From: Mesostigma viride
Taxonomy: Eukaryota; Streptophyta; Mesostigmatophyceae; Mesostigmatales; Mesostigmataceae
DNA length: 41,000 nt
Assembly: GCA_009746045.1 (NCBI GenBank)
Contig: RPFO01000972.1
Coordinates: 1 to 41,000, forward strand
Direction of reading: 5' to 3'
The translations under genes were made by a program, and so were the position numbers. Positions 8,291 to 19,800 of the stretch are shown here, one piece after another; the stretch's first letter is position 1, and the number at the start of each line of letters is the position of its first letter. The notes below the pieces were generated by a model, which had not been told where the DNA came from, did no database searches, and saw only the letters and a program-made list of their open reading frames with translations.

Positions 8291-11200
8291 CAGGGTCCGA
8301 CGTTGCTCGTCAGTGAAATCATCCCGACGCCGAACCTCGTTCACCAACGACTGAAGGTATTCGATCTGTTCCTCAACTGAGTGTACATCACCACGACAAA
8401 AGGCCTCCGCCGCGCGCACGTAGGCCACCGTCGCACCGGGTTCGCACACAGCATCCTGCAAAATCACATGACCAAAATCAAGTAAGTTTAATCCAATAAA
8501 CGTTGCTAGGTTGTGCAGAAACGCCAAATATAAAGACCGCACATGGTAAACATATATGGCCACACCTCAGCATTGTCGGGTAGTCTCCTGCGCGCCGAAG
8601 ACTGACGCCCCTGTCGCCGGTTCACCATCTTCTGCAGTGTCCTCACCTGCAAGCATGAAGGCCATAAATAGGGAATTAATTGCATAGGTGTCATCTTCAC
8701 ACGAAATAAAGCAACAACAAAAGACAGGAAGATCCAATGCAAATAACAAAAGAAATGTGCGATTGGAGACTGGACTATCCCAGAACTAAAAAAACTGTGA
8801 TAATACCAGCTTACCGCCATGTCTCGTTGCATGATCGTTTCAGGATCACTTGCATGCAACTTCCACCGCCGTACTTCATCCAATAGCGACTCCAGCCGGG
8901 CAATCTTCTCTTCCACAGACATCACCGTATCACGAGAGAAGCTTTTTGCAAGATCCACAAAGTCAACAGCCATTTTGAAATCCCGCGGGTCCACGTCCTG
9001 CATCGATACACGACAGAGCAAAAGTGACACATCAAAATTAATTAGAATCCAACATTCAAGTCCCACGCTCCAACGTAGGTAGCTTCTTGCAAATGTCACA
9101 CGTGGTTGCTTTTTGCAAGTCCTCTTCCTTTGCAAAGAAAGGTGTAAAACTCCCACAATAACGTGGCAAATCATGCAGCATCAAAAAAAGGAAATAAAAT
9201 CACACACAACATGCTGATGCACTCAACAAAGCACACACCGCATTATCCAATCATGCATAACAGGACACAGTGCCAGCACAACTAACCACACATGCCGGCG
9301 TCCCCCCTCGTGCTTCAACGGGATGCGCAACCTCTTGTGCTGCCACCACAGCTGGTCGCACACGCAGAGGCACCTTGCCATGTGGCGTGGTCGCTACAGA
9401 TCCAGACTGTAAGCGCTGCTGTTGTACCTCATCCAAATCTGACCATTTTCGATTCCAGTAACGCAGTGCGTCCTTCAGCCTTCTCATCTGCACCGAGGAA
9501 AGCAACAGGCACAAAACGAGAAACCGTTATTAGCATACACCAACATGTATCCAAATGGCACCCACCGCATGCAGCCATGAAAGAAACATCAAAGCGAGAT
9601 CAAAGGATGCACACACAACCACTTACTGCTGCATCGACACTCTCGGCGGGAAATCTTTTATCCTGTTCCAACGCATTCAACAGATGCTGGATGCGCGCCA
9701 GCCGTTCCCAGACATTCGCAGCTCCCGTGAAAGCCGCGTCCACAAACTCTGACGCTGTTTCAAATCGGGTCACATCTACCTGCACACCAACCAGTAGAGC
9801 ATAACAACACAGCAAAGTGAGGAGGTCACAATTAATTAAAGACTGCGAGAGCCTACCAAGATGGACTCACATCCAATCAGAGAGCTATATATATAAAGAA
9901 CCTTAGCAACGCTAAAATAAAAACACACCATCATCACAGCTGATGCACCCATTCGTGGTTCGTCCACCGCCGATCCTGGCTGCAATGCCACCGTCCCATT
10001 CCGCGCATGTTCAGGAATGGCCATCAGTGTCGCACACGCAGCCACCCCCACTTGTGTCGGTGCAGTCGGTTGCAGCACCTGGACGTCTCCTTGTGCAGTT
10101 TCTGCCACCTGACCTCCACTCCTCTCCATCCAATACCGCAACAGCTCCTTCAGCTGTGCGACCTGCAGCTCACCACCGTACAAACCGTACAAATAATATA
10201 TATCAATCGCATGTTATACATTACACATTTTGTAGAAAGCAACATCCTGACAATCCAATAACAAAAGCAAGCAGTTACCAATGAAGCATTTCCACGGTGC
10301 ACGCAACACCACTCACCGCAGGTTCATAATCCGCACCATAGAGCACGTCGCGTCGTCCCTCCACTATCCGCAGGTAATGCTCGACCGTCACCAAGCGCTC
10401 CCCCACAGTTCCATCGCATGCCAGGGCAGCTTCCAGAAACGAGGAAGCACTTTGGAACTTCCTCCCAGCAACCTGCGCTGACACCCAATGACAAAGGAAG
10501 GAAAAATAGGGAACCTTAGCCATAGTCGACAGTGGTCCCTTGCAAAGGTGAAGCAAATCCTGCTACCTTCATTGACGTAGTCCAAAACAAACTCACCACC
10601 GTTGAAACTGATGCACCCGCTTGTGCAGGGATGCCCATCGGTGTCGGCCACGTACTAACTTCCGGTTGTGCAGGCACACCCACCGGGGCCGTTGTCATGG
10701 TGTCACATCCCTGCCTTTCCATCTGGACGCGCAGTGTTTCCCAATACCGCAGATTGTTCTGGATGCTAGTAACCTGCCACGAGGCAACCACCATAATGAA
10801 GCAGAGCGACCACTCAGTAAAACTCAGAACTAAAACTGCATCGCCTTTACTGCACAGATAATGTTCTCTTGATAAATGATGAACAGTTAATCCTCCTGTG
10901 CGGCATTATGTCAAACACCAAGCAATTGCATAATCACTGCAGCTCAACTTACCGCCATGCAGTAGTCATCCCATGAAAACTCCGATTTCCGGACGTGCAG
11001 TATACCCATCATAAACTGCAGAGTCGCCATGCATTGTAGAGGATCGCCAACCAATGCGGTTGCAGCTTGGACAAACCCGTGTGCCCAGTACCCAGCGACC
11101 TCCGCCTGCGCAAAAGGATCGCAAGAAGTTCAAAACCACTGATGTGCATTGAGAATGCCAAATAGTATCATCAAAACCAACAAAACAACTCACACTAAAG

Positions 11201-11595
11201 CAAGGTAAGAAGATGAGTCATCAAGCAACTCACACTAAAGCAAGGTAAGAAGATGAGTCATCAAGCAAAAGCACAACCTACCAACAGCGTTTCCGAAGCG
11301 CTCCTTGGCCAAGGCACGACAGGACCCACCCTTCTCTGCAGCATTAGCATCTGCAAGAGAAAGACAGAGAACAACACACCATCAAGCAACGCTCGATGTT
11401 AGTTTTAGCATGCCGCATATGTCACTGACACAAGCTCAGCAAAGTGACCACGAACACAACCCCATCACACTGCACTCACCGCATAATAAATGTTGTCACT
11501 GAACTTGTCTGGCGCCGCGTTCACCAACTCGTCGATTTTACCTCGGACGAAGGCCACCCAGGCAGATGGATTCCCAACTAAGCAGTCGGCTTGTT
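8291..11595 (-). CDS. Array of eleven alternating exons (types B and A), N-terminal part of copy 1 gene
   Basis: Eleven exons can be placed with GT-AG borders and, except for the first border, phase 0. Type B exons: 11480-11595, 10953-11105, 10317-10472, 9627-9779, 8815-8997, 8291-8455 (38-61 codons). Type A exons: 11282-11350, 10597-10773, 9929-10162, 9287-9487, 8566-8646 (23-78 codons). They alternate B-A-B-A...B without exception. Type B shares a pattern like A-x2-FV-x-AA ... ERL-x2-I-x2-LL-x2-[LV] and looks helical. Three type A exons share L-x3-LRYW, followed by Pro/Ala/Thr-rich text (TAPVGVPA, PMGIPAQAG). A likely origin is repeated duplication of a two-exon unit. I do not recognise the family; the role may be protein interaction. 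Membership in the Helitron gene is inferred from uninterrupted phase continuity to exon 8090-8161 and beyond. Confidence 0.68.
11187..11266. repeat. 40-bp direct duplication in an intron
   Basis: Two identical 40-bp units containing CACTAAAGCAAGGTAAGAAG lie head to tail in the intron between exons 11282-11350 and 10953-11105. The identity suggests a recent slippage or duplication event. Confidence 0.95.
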
Positions 11596-12127
11596 CTACG
11601 CACAAGTACGCCCGAGGCCGAGGGTCCCCACCACGAGCCATAGCGCACGGTGGCAACCCCCGCCTATGGGATCCCGACGTGGATGCCAAGGAGTTGCAGA
11701 TGATTGCGCTCTGCTTGCTTGAAGCTCAGGTGCAGGTGCAGGTGGAACTGCAGCTGCAGGTGAAGCCATCGCGTGACACGGCGATACCAATGGCTGTGGG
11801 GACGATGCGGCGCATGGTGATGCTGGTGAACGTGCAGCGAGGCTTGGGCCTGACCCTCGAGTCGAAGTTGTTGCGACACGTGGCGATCCACATGTGCGTG
11901 AAGCTTGGGCATCCGATCCACGTGGTGCCTGGGCATGGCGCAAAGAGGACAGATATCGGTGAAGCAAGACGGACCGACCCATTACATAATATAATCGTGC
12001 TACAATCAACATCATAACATCCTTTGCCACTAGCAACAACCAGCTTACACATGAATTAAAGAAAGAAATTTTTTTCTCGAGGTTTATTTTACATCTGGCC
12101 AGCACGTAGGATGCTTCATTCACCCAC

Positions 12128-13402
12128 CTGTGTCTTCCTCCTCCTGCGCCGGTGCTGTTGTGAAGATACACGTTCGTACCTGGGCACACCCTGCCATGAC
12201 AGTACATGATACACGAATACAAATCATGTACAGGTTATCTAACACGTGTGAGTAAATGCACACGAGTATGCTTGAGGGACACTATCACGAGTATGCTTGA
12301 GGTGCCTCAACTCCACACCAGCAACTCAAAGGATGTGCATCACACATGCAATTAAAAAAAACAGACATGCAGAAACATACACAGCAGCTCTCGTCCCAAT
12401 CTCCCGTCACATCGATACGTTCGCCCATGTCGGAATCGCCGCCCTGTGGATGACACCAATGCACGGCAGCAAGGCACCAACCATGGTCAGAAACGCCGTT
12501 CCCACACAAAGGCATCAGCAAAACAAAACCCCCACATGCACGCATGCTTGCCAGCCACCCCACATGCAAACAAGCCCCCCCCCACATGCATGCTTGCATT
12601 CCAGCCACCCCACAAACCCATGCACGCATGCCAGCCACCCCATGAGCCCACGCATGCATGCCAGCCACCCCACGAGCCCACGCATGCATGCCAGCCCCCC
12701 CCCACATGCACGCATGGATGCCAGCCACCCCCCACATGCACGTGCATGCCAGCCACCCCCCACACCCACGCACGCATGCCAGCCACCCCCCACACCCACG
12801 CACGCATGGCAGCCCACCCCCAAACCCAGGCACGCATGCCAGCCACCCCCACACCCACGCACTTATGTCACCCCCCACATGGACGTGCATGCTATCCACC
12901 CCCACACCCACGTACGCATACCAGCCACCCCCCTTACCCACGCACGCATGGCAGCCCACCCCACGAACCCACGCATGCATGCCAGCCCCCCCCTAAACCC
13001 ACGCATGCATGGCAGCTCCCCCCCACACCCTCGCATGCATGGCAGCCACCCCACAAACCCACGCATGGATGCCAGCCACCTTCCACATGCACGCACGCAT
13101 ACCTCCTCGCACAAGTCTTCCTCCCCTGGCAAAGGTATCTCGCAGTCTCCATCGTACATCGGTTCTCCACCACCTCTGACGGGACGTGCACATAAACCCA
13201 TGGCAGCAGCTGAAGCCCTCATCCTACGCCTTTGCTGTCGTGATTGCCGTGCCGGGCCAGGACCGCGCTGCAGCACAGCACGCGAGTACCGATTGGGACG
13301 CCACGCTGAGCGTTGTGGTCGGGGCAAACGGCGCCGTATGATGCACCGAACTCGAGAGAGACGACCCCGCCTCGGACGCGCACCAAAAAGCGGCACAGGA
13401 GC
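12128..13402 (-). CDS. Probable 5' exons of the copy 1 gene (basic and acidic regions)
   Basis: Three candidate exons are phase-compatible with the array downstream. Exon 13103-13402 (100 codons, acceptor GATGCAG/GCT, donor GAG/GTATGC) is Arg-rich (RRGRLSRVRCIIRRRLPRPQ) and ends acidic (CEIPLPGEEDLCEE). Exon 12381-12443 (21 codons) is acidic (GDSDMGERIDVTGDWDE). Exon 12128-12179 (52 nt, donor ACACAG/GTGGGT) ends in phase 1, matching the phase-1 start of exon 11480-11595. The intron between the first two holds a family A array. There is no homology evidence, only splice consensus, phase and composition. Confidence 0.45.
12533..13100 (-). repeat. Minisatellite family A in inverted orientation
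   Basis: About 19 units appear on plus as CACGCATGCATGCCAGCCAC, the reverse complement of every other family A array in the window. It occupies the intron between candidate exons 13103-13402 and 12381-12443. A plus-strand open frame of 391 codons across it is a repeat artefact. Confidence 0.93.
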
Positions 13403-13430
13403 CTGCATCAACAAGCACACCAACACAAAA

Positions 13431-13463
<33 letters not shown>
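13431..13463. repeat. (CA)n microsatellite
   Basis: About 16 CA dinucleotides lie just upstream (minus-strand sense) of the acceptor of candidate exon 13103-13402. On the coding strand this is a TG tract next to a pyrimidine-containing acceptor. Confidence 0.97.
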
Positions 13464-13465
<2 letters not shown>

Positions 13466-13766
13466 AAAATGACCACAAATGCCACCAGTGAAACCTACCA
13501 CAGTAATTTTCGTTGCTGTGTCCAACATAGCAATCATTGCTTCCCGACAATTTGAAAGCTCCCAGAAATACTTTGGATGCAATCCACCTACCCATGGCAG
13601 TCGCCTTGCACAGTGACGCCGCCTCATAGGTCGATGTCTTGCCGCGAGCCGCCGCACAATGCCAGGATGCCTTGGCAATCGATAACAATGCAACACCGTG
13701 GTTGAGCGGTGTGATGTCCACACTTGGTTGCTGCACTGCTGCCATGGACAATGTGCGGCCCTGTGC
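13464..13766 (-). CDS. Candidate exon, unrecognised protein; frame ambiguous
   Basis: A strong acceptor (long pyrimidine tract, then CTTGCCAG) precedes 13766. Two readings compete. In one frame the protein looks natural (DITPLNHGVALLSIAKASWH) and runs to a TAA at 13464, or to a GTAGGT donor after 13592. In another frame the exon runs open from 13766 to a GTAGGT donor after 13499 (YFWELSNCREAMIAMLDTAT) and links in phase both to exon 13919-13982 and to exon 13103-13402. A Met at 13838 followed by a hydrophobic run (LFLFIVCCFLFGTCQA) could mimic a signal peptide, but that text coincides with the pyrimidine tract of the acceptor. I cannot decide between them. Confidence 0.3.
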
Positions 13767-13918
13767 CTGGCAAGTACCAAACAAAAAACAGCACACGATG
13801 AAAAGGAAAAGATAACGTTGGTCACAGTTATGATGCATCGCACAAACATGCCATCATACATGCATTAGAAAGAAATGATGTCACTAGCACTATCCATGAC
13901 ATTACCAGTGCCACTTAC

Positions 13919-14891
13919 CAGAAGCCAAGAAGGATATACCATCCAACAGTCCCCACGACAGCTCCCAGTTCCAAGCGGAGATCTGCAAGCAAGATTAACA
14001 CATCAGCGACGTTCCGCACAAACATAGACATCTTTTAGGGGAAACAATCAACATTCAACTGTGTGTAAAGCTATCTTATCCACATTCATGCCTCTGCAAT
14101 GCATCCAACACACGATTTATGTCCAAAAACAACTGCACACACCTGGCTTGCAAAGAGCAAAAACAATGCCGTCGTGGCCGACAGTGGCAATTTCAGCGAC
14201 AATCACGATCGCCACTATGGAAAGCGCGACCATAATGTTGTGGAACTCCTTTGTGGCAGCCATCACTCCCAGCATCGCACAGACCAGTTGCGAAATCCTC
14301 CGCACGAGTCTCAGCACGGCTGCACTCGTGGATTCAGGACAAAAGACAACACGGCATGCACAGCAAAGACACAAAAAACTCTTGTCAACTATCAGCCCTT
14401 CCAGAAAGAGACATGCCATCTTCTGCCACATAAAATGACTTCACACAACTTGAAACGGATATGCAAAACAATATTGCGCATCGTCTTACCACAGACAAAC
14501 TTCAGGGAAAGATGCACAAGTGGCTCCACCATAAGCTCTGCAAGTAGGATGGCAAATCATTGTGCAAAAACACAATAACATCAGTTCATCACAAAGTTCT
14601 GTGTAAATCATAATAATGACTCATGAGGCCTCCTGCCCCGCCGAAGAAACGTAGCTGCAGAAGACAAACAAAGCAGGTGCTAACCTGTGAACAAATACCA
14701 CGCCCACCTGGGTAGTAAATGATGAGCCGAACAACGCACAACAGCTCCGTGAAGGTGCACCATACCGCCCACAACGCCAACCTCAGGCACGCCACCCCAT
14801 CCTCCCTTTCGAGACGCAGAAAGCGCGCCAGGAGGATGGCGGTCCACAACAGACCCGGCATCCTGGCGTCGTAGTCTAGTCCCATGGTCAA
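13919..14891 (-). CDS. Candidate multi-exon membrane protein, unrecognised
   Basis: Four candidate exons join with consistent phase: 14708-14891 (Met start, ends phase 1), 14490-14537, 14143-14319 and 13919-13982 (ends phase 2), all with GT donors and AG acceptors. The spliced text is strongly hydrophobic, with about four segments that could span a membrane: LLWTAILLARFL; LALWAVWCTFTELLCVV; NIMVALSIVAIVIVAEIA; ELGAVVGTVGWYILLGF. No motif names a family. It might be a separate host gene or a 5' part of the copy 1 gene. The start and the 3' end are uncertain. Confidence 0.35.
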
Positions 14892-15243
14892 GTCAGCAGT
14901 TCATGCAACCAGGTCCCATACGAATCCCAATTCGGCCACCCACTTCCACGATTGGCACGTATGCGTCGAAAAATCAAACCTTGGCACATGAAAAACTAGG
15001 CTATGCATTCGGCAACCCCAATTTCCGCCATCGCCTGCTAGCTAGCAGCAAAAATAGTACTGCTTGCGCGACTTGGTCGTAGGCTTGCCACTGCCCACAG
15101 GCCATCCTTACACATCTCCCAAAAATGCTGCGGCCTGTTCAGCTCCGAACAATCCGCCTCTACGTTCTGAACTCGGCCACTATAGAACTCTCTGCTGCTG
15201 TATCCAATGATGCAGCCGTACATGTCCCCGCTGAGAGTACTAG

Positions 15244-15840
15244 TACATCAAGCATCATACTACTCTCCACTCCTCCAAGTAAAATTTTGCGTATAATTTT
15301 AGAATCAATATCAGCCAGATCACACTCAGACTATAACTTCGGTCTGAATCGCAAAGTGATACGGAATTCCTCGTAAATACGGTTTCTGAACGAAATTAGT
15401 AAAATTAAACGGTCATAACGCCCAAAATGTTACGGCTTCTAAACATTTTCTGGACGTTCCTTCGAGCCGCCGCACTCAATGACCTCCTGTGCATTAGTAA
15501 CTAACGACTTTCTCTGCCGATTCCGTCGCCTATTTGCCAAATCGCTCAGACATTTCCGACAATTCCGTTCGGAATCGGCTCAGAATCTCGCAAAGTTCGT
15601 CCAGCAAGCATCGTACTACGCTCCGCTCCTGCAAGTCAAATTTTTCGTGCACTTTTCAACTAAAATTTTGTCAGATCCCCTTCAGACTTAAATTTCGGTC
15701 TGCATCGAAAATTGCTACGGAAGCACTCAGTGAAACGGTTTCTGAACGAAATGCGGACAGGAAAACGGCCGTAACGCCCAAAAGTTTACGGTTTCAAAAC
15801 AATTTTTGAACATGCCGTCGAACTGCCGCACTGAACGCTA
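15244..15840. repeat. Diverged tandem duplication, period ~358 bp
   Basis: The block 15244-15480 and the block 15602-15840 align along their length, sharing GTTTCTGAACGAAAT, AACGCCCAAAA, TTACGG and GCCGCACT[CG]AA in the same order. The copies are well diverged and AT-rich compared with the surrounding coding DNA. No coding capacity is convincing. The origin is unknown; it could be an old transposon relic. Confidence 0.8.
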
Positions 15841-16287
15841 CGAAATTTTAGGACGGCGCGCTCTCGGCCAAGCGATGGGCCCTCTAGCTGCAGTAGATCC
15901 GCCGTTGCGAGAGGTTGTTTGAATATGTTCAGGTTCGCGACCGAGAGTTTGACGGCCGCGAAGAAGCCGACATCGTGCCGGGTTCCGTATTTTTATCTGG
16001 CCGCGGCCATTGGCTGGCCTCCCACCTGCCCGCAAAAGTGCTGAACCGGATCTGGACGTAACTGCCGTTTCAGTCCCCGTTCAGAACGTGTGAGACTCGA
16101 TCTGCCTAGTTTGCCACTTTTCGGGCAACTGCTCCGATTGGGCGACACCGCGGATCCCCGGATCGCCCTGACTATCGGCCGCCCTGCGCTCGCGGTTCTC
16201 GTACGGGCCACTTTTCGGGCCTCACGGTTCGCCAAACTTTTGCGTTGGGGTTAATCGTAGTCACTAGAAGGGGACAAGAAAAAAGTG

Positions 16288-16317
16288 GGGGAGGGGGGGC
16301 TATCGCCCCCCCTCCCC
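16288..16317. other. Perfect 13-bp G/C hairpin with TATC loop
   Basis: GGGGAGGGGGGGC is followed by the loop TATC and the exact complement GCCCCCCCTCCCC. On the minus strand the hairpin is followed about 20 nt later by CTAG then T, which resembles the hairpin-plus-CTRR 3' end of Helitrons in the same orientation as copy 2. The spacing is longer than the usual 10-15 nt, so it may also be an unrelated terminator-like or structural element. Confidence 0.6.
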
Positions 16318-16511
16318 GACTTGAGAGGACGTGACTCGCCGCTAGCGGCCCAGAGGCCGATAGTCGACCTTCTGGGCGCCAACCGCACCGGCCCGCGCGA
16401 CGCGCCAAGACCCTTCGACGGAGGACGCGCGGGCGGACGATTCCGACCGGGACGAACCGCCTCCGTGCGCCACGCGCAACGGACCCTTCCCCGTGAACAC
16501 CGTGGAAGCTC

Positions 16512-16566
16512 TACTAACTTACTAACTAACTAACTAACTAACTGTCTAACTAAGTAATTAACTAAG
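16512..16566. repeat. (TAAC)n-like microsatellite
   Basis: Imperfect tetranucleotide tract CTAACTTACTAACTAACTAA continuing through about 50 bp with GTCT and GTAA interruptions. Confidence 0.9.
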
Positions 16567-16730
16567 TATAACACGTGAGAAAAAATCTGTCCACAGAATT
16601 GGTCCCAAATTTGCTACCATAAGGTTAAGGCTGCCGTCAATGAGTTTCAACGGGCAAGTTGCACACACGCACGTTACCTGATAAGCTGCGGCTGATGGGA
16701 CTGCCTGAGCAGGCTGTCGACAATTCTGTG

Positions 16731-16797
16731 GTAATGTCCTTGTTCATGAGAAACTACGTCGTTTTGGTAATGCCCTTGTTCATGAGAAACTATGTTG
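16731..16797. repeat. Short direct repeat upstream of the RPA-like promoter
   Basis: The sequence GTAATG[TC]CCTTGTTCATGA with GAAACTA[CT]GT occurs twice with a period of about 40 bp, ending about 35 bp before the TATA box. It could be a duplicated upstream promoter element, or simple slippage. Confidence 0.85.
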
Positions 16798-16833
16798 TCC
16801 GAGGTGACCAATTTCGGAGTGTGCTGTGGTGGG

Positions 16834-16840
16834 TATAAAA
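16834..16840 (+). promoter_or_regulatory. TATA box of the RPA-like gene
   Basis: TATAAAA lies 58 nt upstream of the A-start at 16898, which places transcription start near 16865 under the usual 25-30 nt spacing. This favours the ATG at 16898 over the in-frame ATG at 16826, which lies upstream of the box. Confidence 0.65.
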
Positions 16841-16897
16841 CCGTTTGGACTGGGCGTCGATCGGCACTCCGAGGCGTATTTTCTCTGGCATTGTCGC

Positions 16898-19800
16898 ATG
16901 GCTTCGTCTAGTGGTGTGCGGCAAATGGCTTCCGTCGGGAACGCCGGGAAGGGGAAGGAGCCCCCTGCTGCGTACGAGCATACTTTCTTTGGTGTCATAG
17001 GTTTTGTCGGCAAGTATGTCAACCCCAATCATCCGACCGCCCGTGCCTATCACGTTTATATCATGAATGAATGCGGGGAAGACGCGCTTGCGATCTTTTC
17101 CGTGGATCATGTCAGTGTCTCCAATAAGGTGGATGTGAGTGAATCCGACTACGAGAAGGGGAAATTCGTCTTGGCGCAGACGAACGTGCTGCGTAAAGGC
17201 CAGTACTGCGTATCTGAAGAGTGAGTGTGCTGGCTTGCTGGAAACGGATGCAGGTGATTGCTGCTTCTAGATTATGAGTTTCTGGTTTGGTTTGTATAAT
17301 GCTTTAGTAGTTGTTTTCAACGTGTAGGTATTCATTTTCACTGAAGGGATGAAACTCATCACACTTGATGATTGTGGTCGTATTTCTTGGTGTGTTTTAC
17401 CTCACTACATTTCGCCGCCTAGGACACCTTTTTTAGCGGGGAATGTGGTTCGGTCAAGTAGGGGAAAACGGTGGCAGCTCTCCGAGCGTCAGATACTTGA
17501 AATTCTCGTTACGTTCGTATCGAGAGTAGATTTCTGACAATTTTCCTCATTCGGACAGAACCGCAGTGAATTTCAGCATCCGTCCAGTACCAAAGCATGG
17601 ACCTAGCAGGAATTCCGTCAGACATCTCGGAAGTAGCAATTTTTAGTATCGACCGGACTTGCGATAGTGTTCAGTACGAATTTGGCCTCCGTCAGGTCAG
17701 CAAGCGGCTTGGGAATAAACTGAACTGAACTAAACGGTGGACTGTACTAAGAAATTCGTACTCAATTTTCGTCATCCAAATCGGAGGGAAATATTCGACC
17801 AAGGACTAGAGATTTCATCGAATTTTCAGAACTGGCCAATTGATGCCAAATGGCGCGATTCTAGATAACAAGTGTTGCTTTACTGGTATCCGACGGTGCC
17901 GAACTTCGAAATTGAATTTGTAACCCCCGCCGTATTGACGGAACCACATTCTCGCATAAATTGGGTTTCCGCGGTGGCGAAATGTAGTGTTGTGTGTTGA
18001 TTTTGATACATCTTGTTGCTGTTTAACGCACCCAATGTGTGCAGTCATGCGATGGTCATCCGCGAGAAGGAAGAGCTGAAGGTTACAAAGCCACCCGTGG
18101 ATGCGGACAGATTTCCAAAGCAGATTCTCTGGAAATACACTGGCTTCACTCAGGTGCCCGATAAGATGAAGGGCTTTGGTAGCCAGGGACGTACGTACGT
18201 TGACTATGTCGGCGTTATCCAAACCGTGTATCGGCAAAATTTTCCGGGTGCGACGCAACGGCGAATCGTTCTCGCTGATGCTGAGGGCAATGTGATCCCA
18301 GTTCACTTGTTCGACGGCGCGGTGAAGATTCTGGAGAACGTGCGGCCGGGTGAACTGCACAGCGTTTCCGGGAAACGGATGCGAGCCCAAAGCATGAACG
18401 GCCTTCTGTCCTTGGCAATTGGGGATAGTACCCTGATTGTGTTGGATAGCGATGATGCCGTGGCTGTTCAGCTGCGCAAGAAGGTTCGTGAGAACGGTTT
18501 CGCTGGCGTGGTTTTCGGCGACGATGCTCCGGTCATGGATATATCAGACGTGATAACCAGGGCGACCAGGAATGAGGCCCCCCCGGGGCAGGAAGCCGTG
18601 TCATTCAAGTGCGTTGTGCACGGCTTGGCGATTCCCCATGAGCGCTATGCGACCTCCTCAGCCAAGATGACATACTTGGCTTGTAACAATCTGAGGCAGG
18701 ACCCTGACGACAAGAAGGGCAAGAAGGCTTCAAAGTATGACAAGTCGTCAAGGAAGGGATCGACGCAGATGAGGTGTCGTACCGCGCTCGATGAGAATGG
18801 GAACTGCCCGGCTTGCCACAGGAAGCCCGACTCGACGAAGGAATTGTGGATGGTCAGCGTCACGGTGGTCGACTGTAACAATGGGAGACTTCATGTGACT
18901 ATGTTTCCGAGTGAGGCACCACACGTCATCCGCGAGCCCAAGTTGAGTGCGGAGCAGTGGCTGGCTATGCAGCCTGCCGAGCGCGAGGTGGTGTGGGAGG
19001 AATTCATACAGCCGGGCCGGTGGACGAATTTTCTCTTGAGGGTGACACCCATGTACGTCACCGGCACATTTCCGAGGTATGCGCTTCTACGAAGGAATTT
19101 CTATGACTACACATCACACAAGGGTAGGGGCGAGGTGACGGACGAAGAAATCGCAGCGGTCATCGAGAAATCTCGCGATGGTGCGGAGCGTCGCCACCTG
19201 ATGGGTGGTCCCTCGATGGGTGCTGCGGCTGCAGTCAACGCTACCGGCACCGCACCGACAGATATCAACACGGCGCACGCCTCGTTTGCCACCTGGCTGA
19301 ACACGGCGCACGCCTCGCCTGCCACCTGGCTCAACACGGCGCACGCCCCGCCTGCCACCTGGTCATCGGAGCCCCTTGTTGGGAACACTGCCGTCACCGC
19401 GCCGGTCAACAACAACACCGCGGGCGGACAGGCTGGTGTAGACACCGCCTCCACCGCGCGAGGCGGTGTCAACACGGCGCACGCCTCGCCTGCCACCTGG
19501 CTCAACATGCCGCACGCCTCGCCTGCCACCTGGCTCAACACGGCGCACGGCTCGCCTGCCACCTGGCTCAACACGGCGCACGCCTCGCCTGCCACCTGGG
19601 TCAACACGGCGCACGGCTCGCCTGCCACCTGGCTCAACACGGCGCACGCCTCGCCTACCACCTGGTCGTCGGAGCCCCTTGTTGGGAACACTGCCGTCAC
19701 CGCGCCGGTCAACAACAACACCGAGGGCGGACAGGCTGCCGTGGGCATGGCTTCCACGGCGCCAGTGGCCAACAACACCGCAGGCGCACAGGCTGGCGTG

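Larger units (their letters stand above)
15841..16780. other. Non-coding stretch upstream of the RPA-like gene
   Basis: I see no convincing gene here. GC content rises sharply between about 15930 and 16500, with short overlapping open frames on both strands rich in Arg, Pro and Gly, typical of GC-biased non-coding sequence. It holds the G/C hairpin at 16288-16317, a possible Helitron terminus (CTAG at 16264-16267), and a TAAC microsatellite. Confidence 0.6.

Noticed and set aside
12297-13472. Plus-strand open frame of 391 codons
   Set aside because: Most of it is the inverted family A array; no start context, no domain, and minus-strand exons overlap it.
13464-13838. Small secreted protein with signal peptide starting at 13838
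   Set aside because: The hydrophobic stretch coincides with a long pyrimidine tract ending in CAG, which is better explained as an intron acceptor; kept only as an alternative.
16826-16897. Upstream in-frame ATG at 16826 as the RPA-like start
   Set aside because: It lies upstream of the TATAAAA box at 16834-16840, so it would not be in the transcript; ATG at 16898 is preferred.
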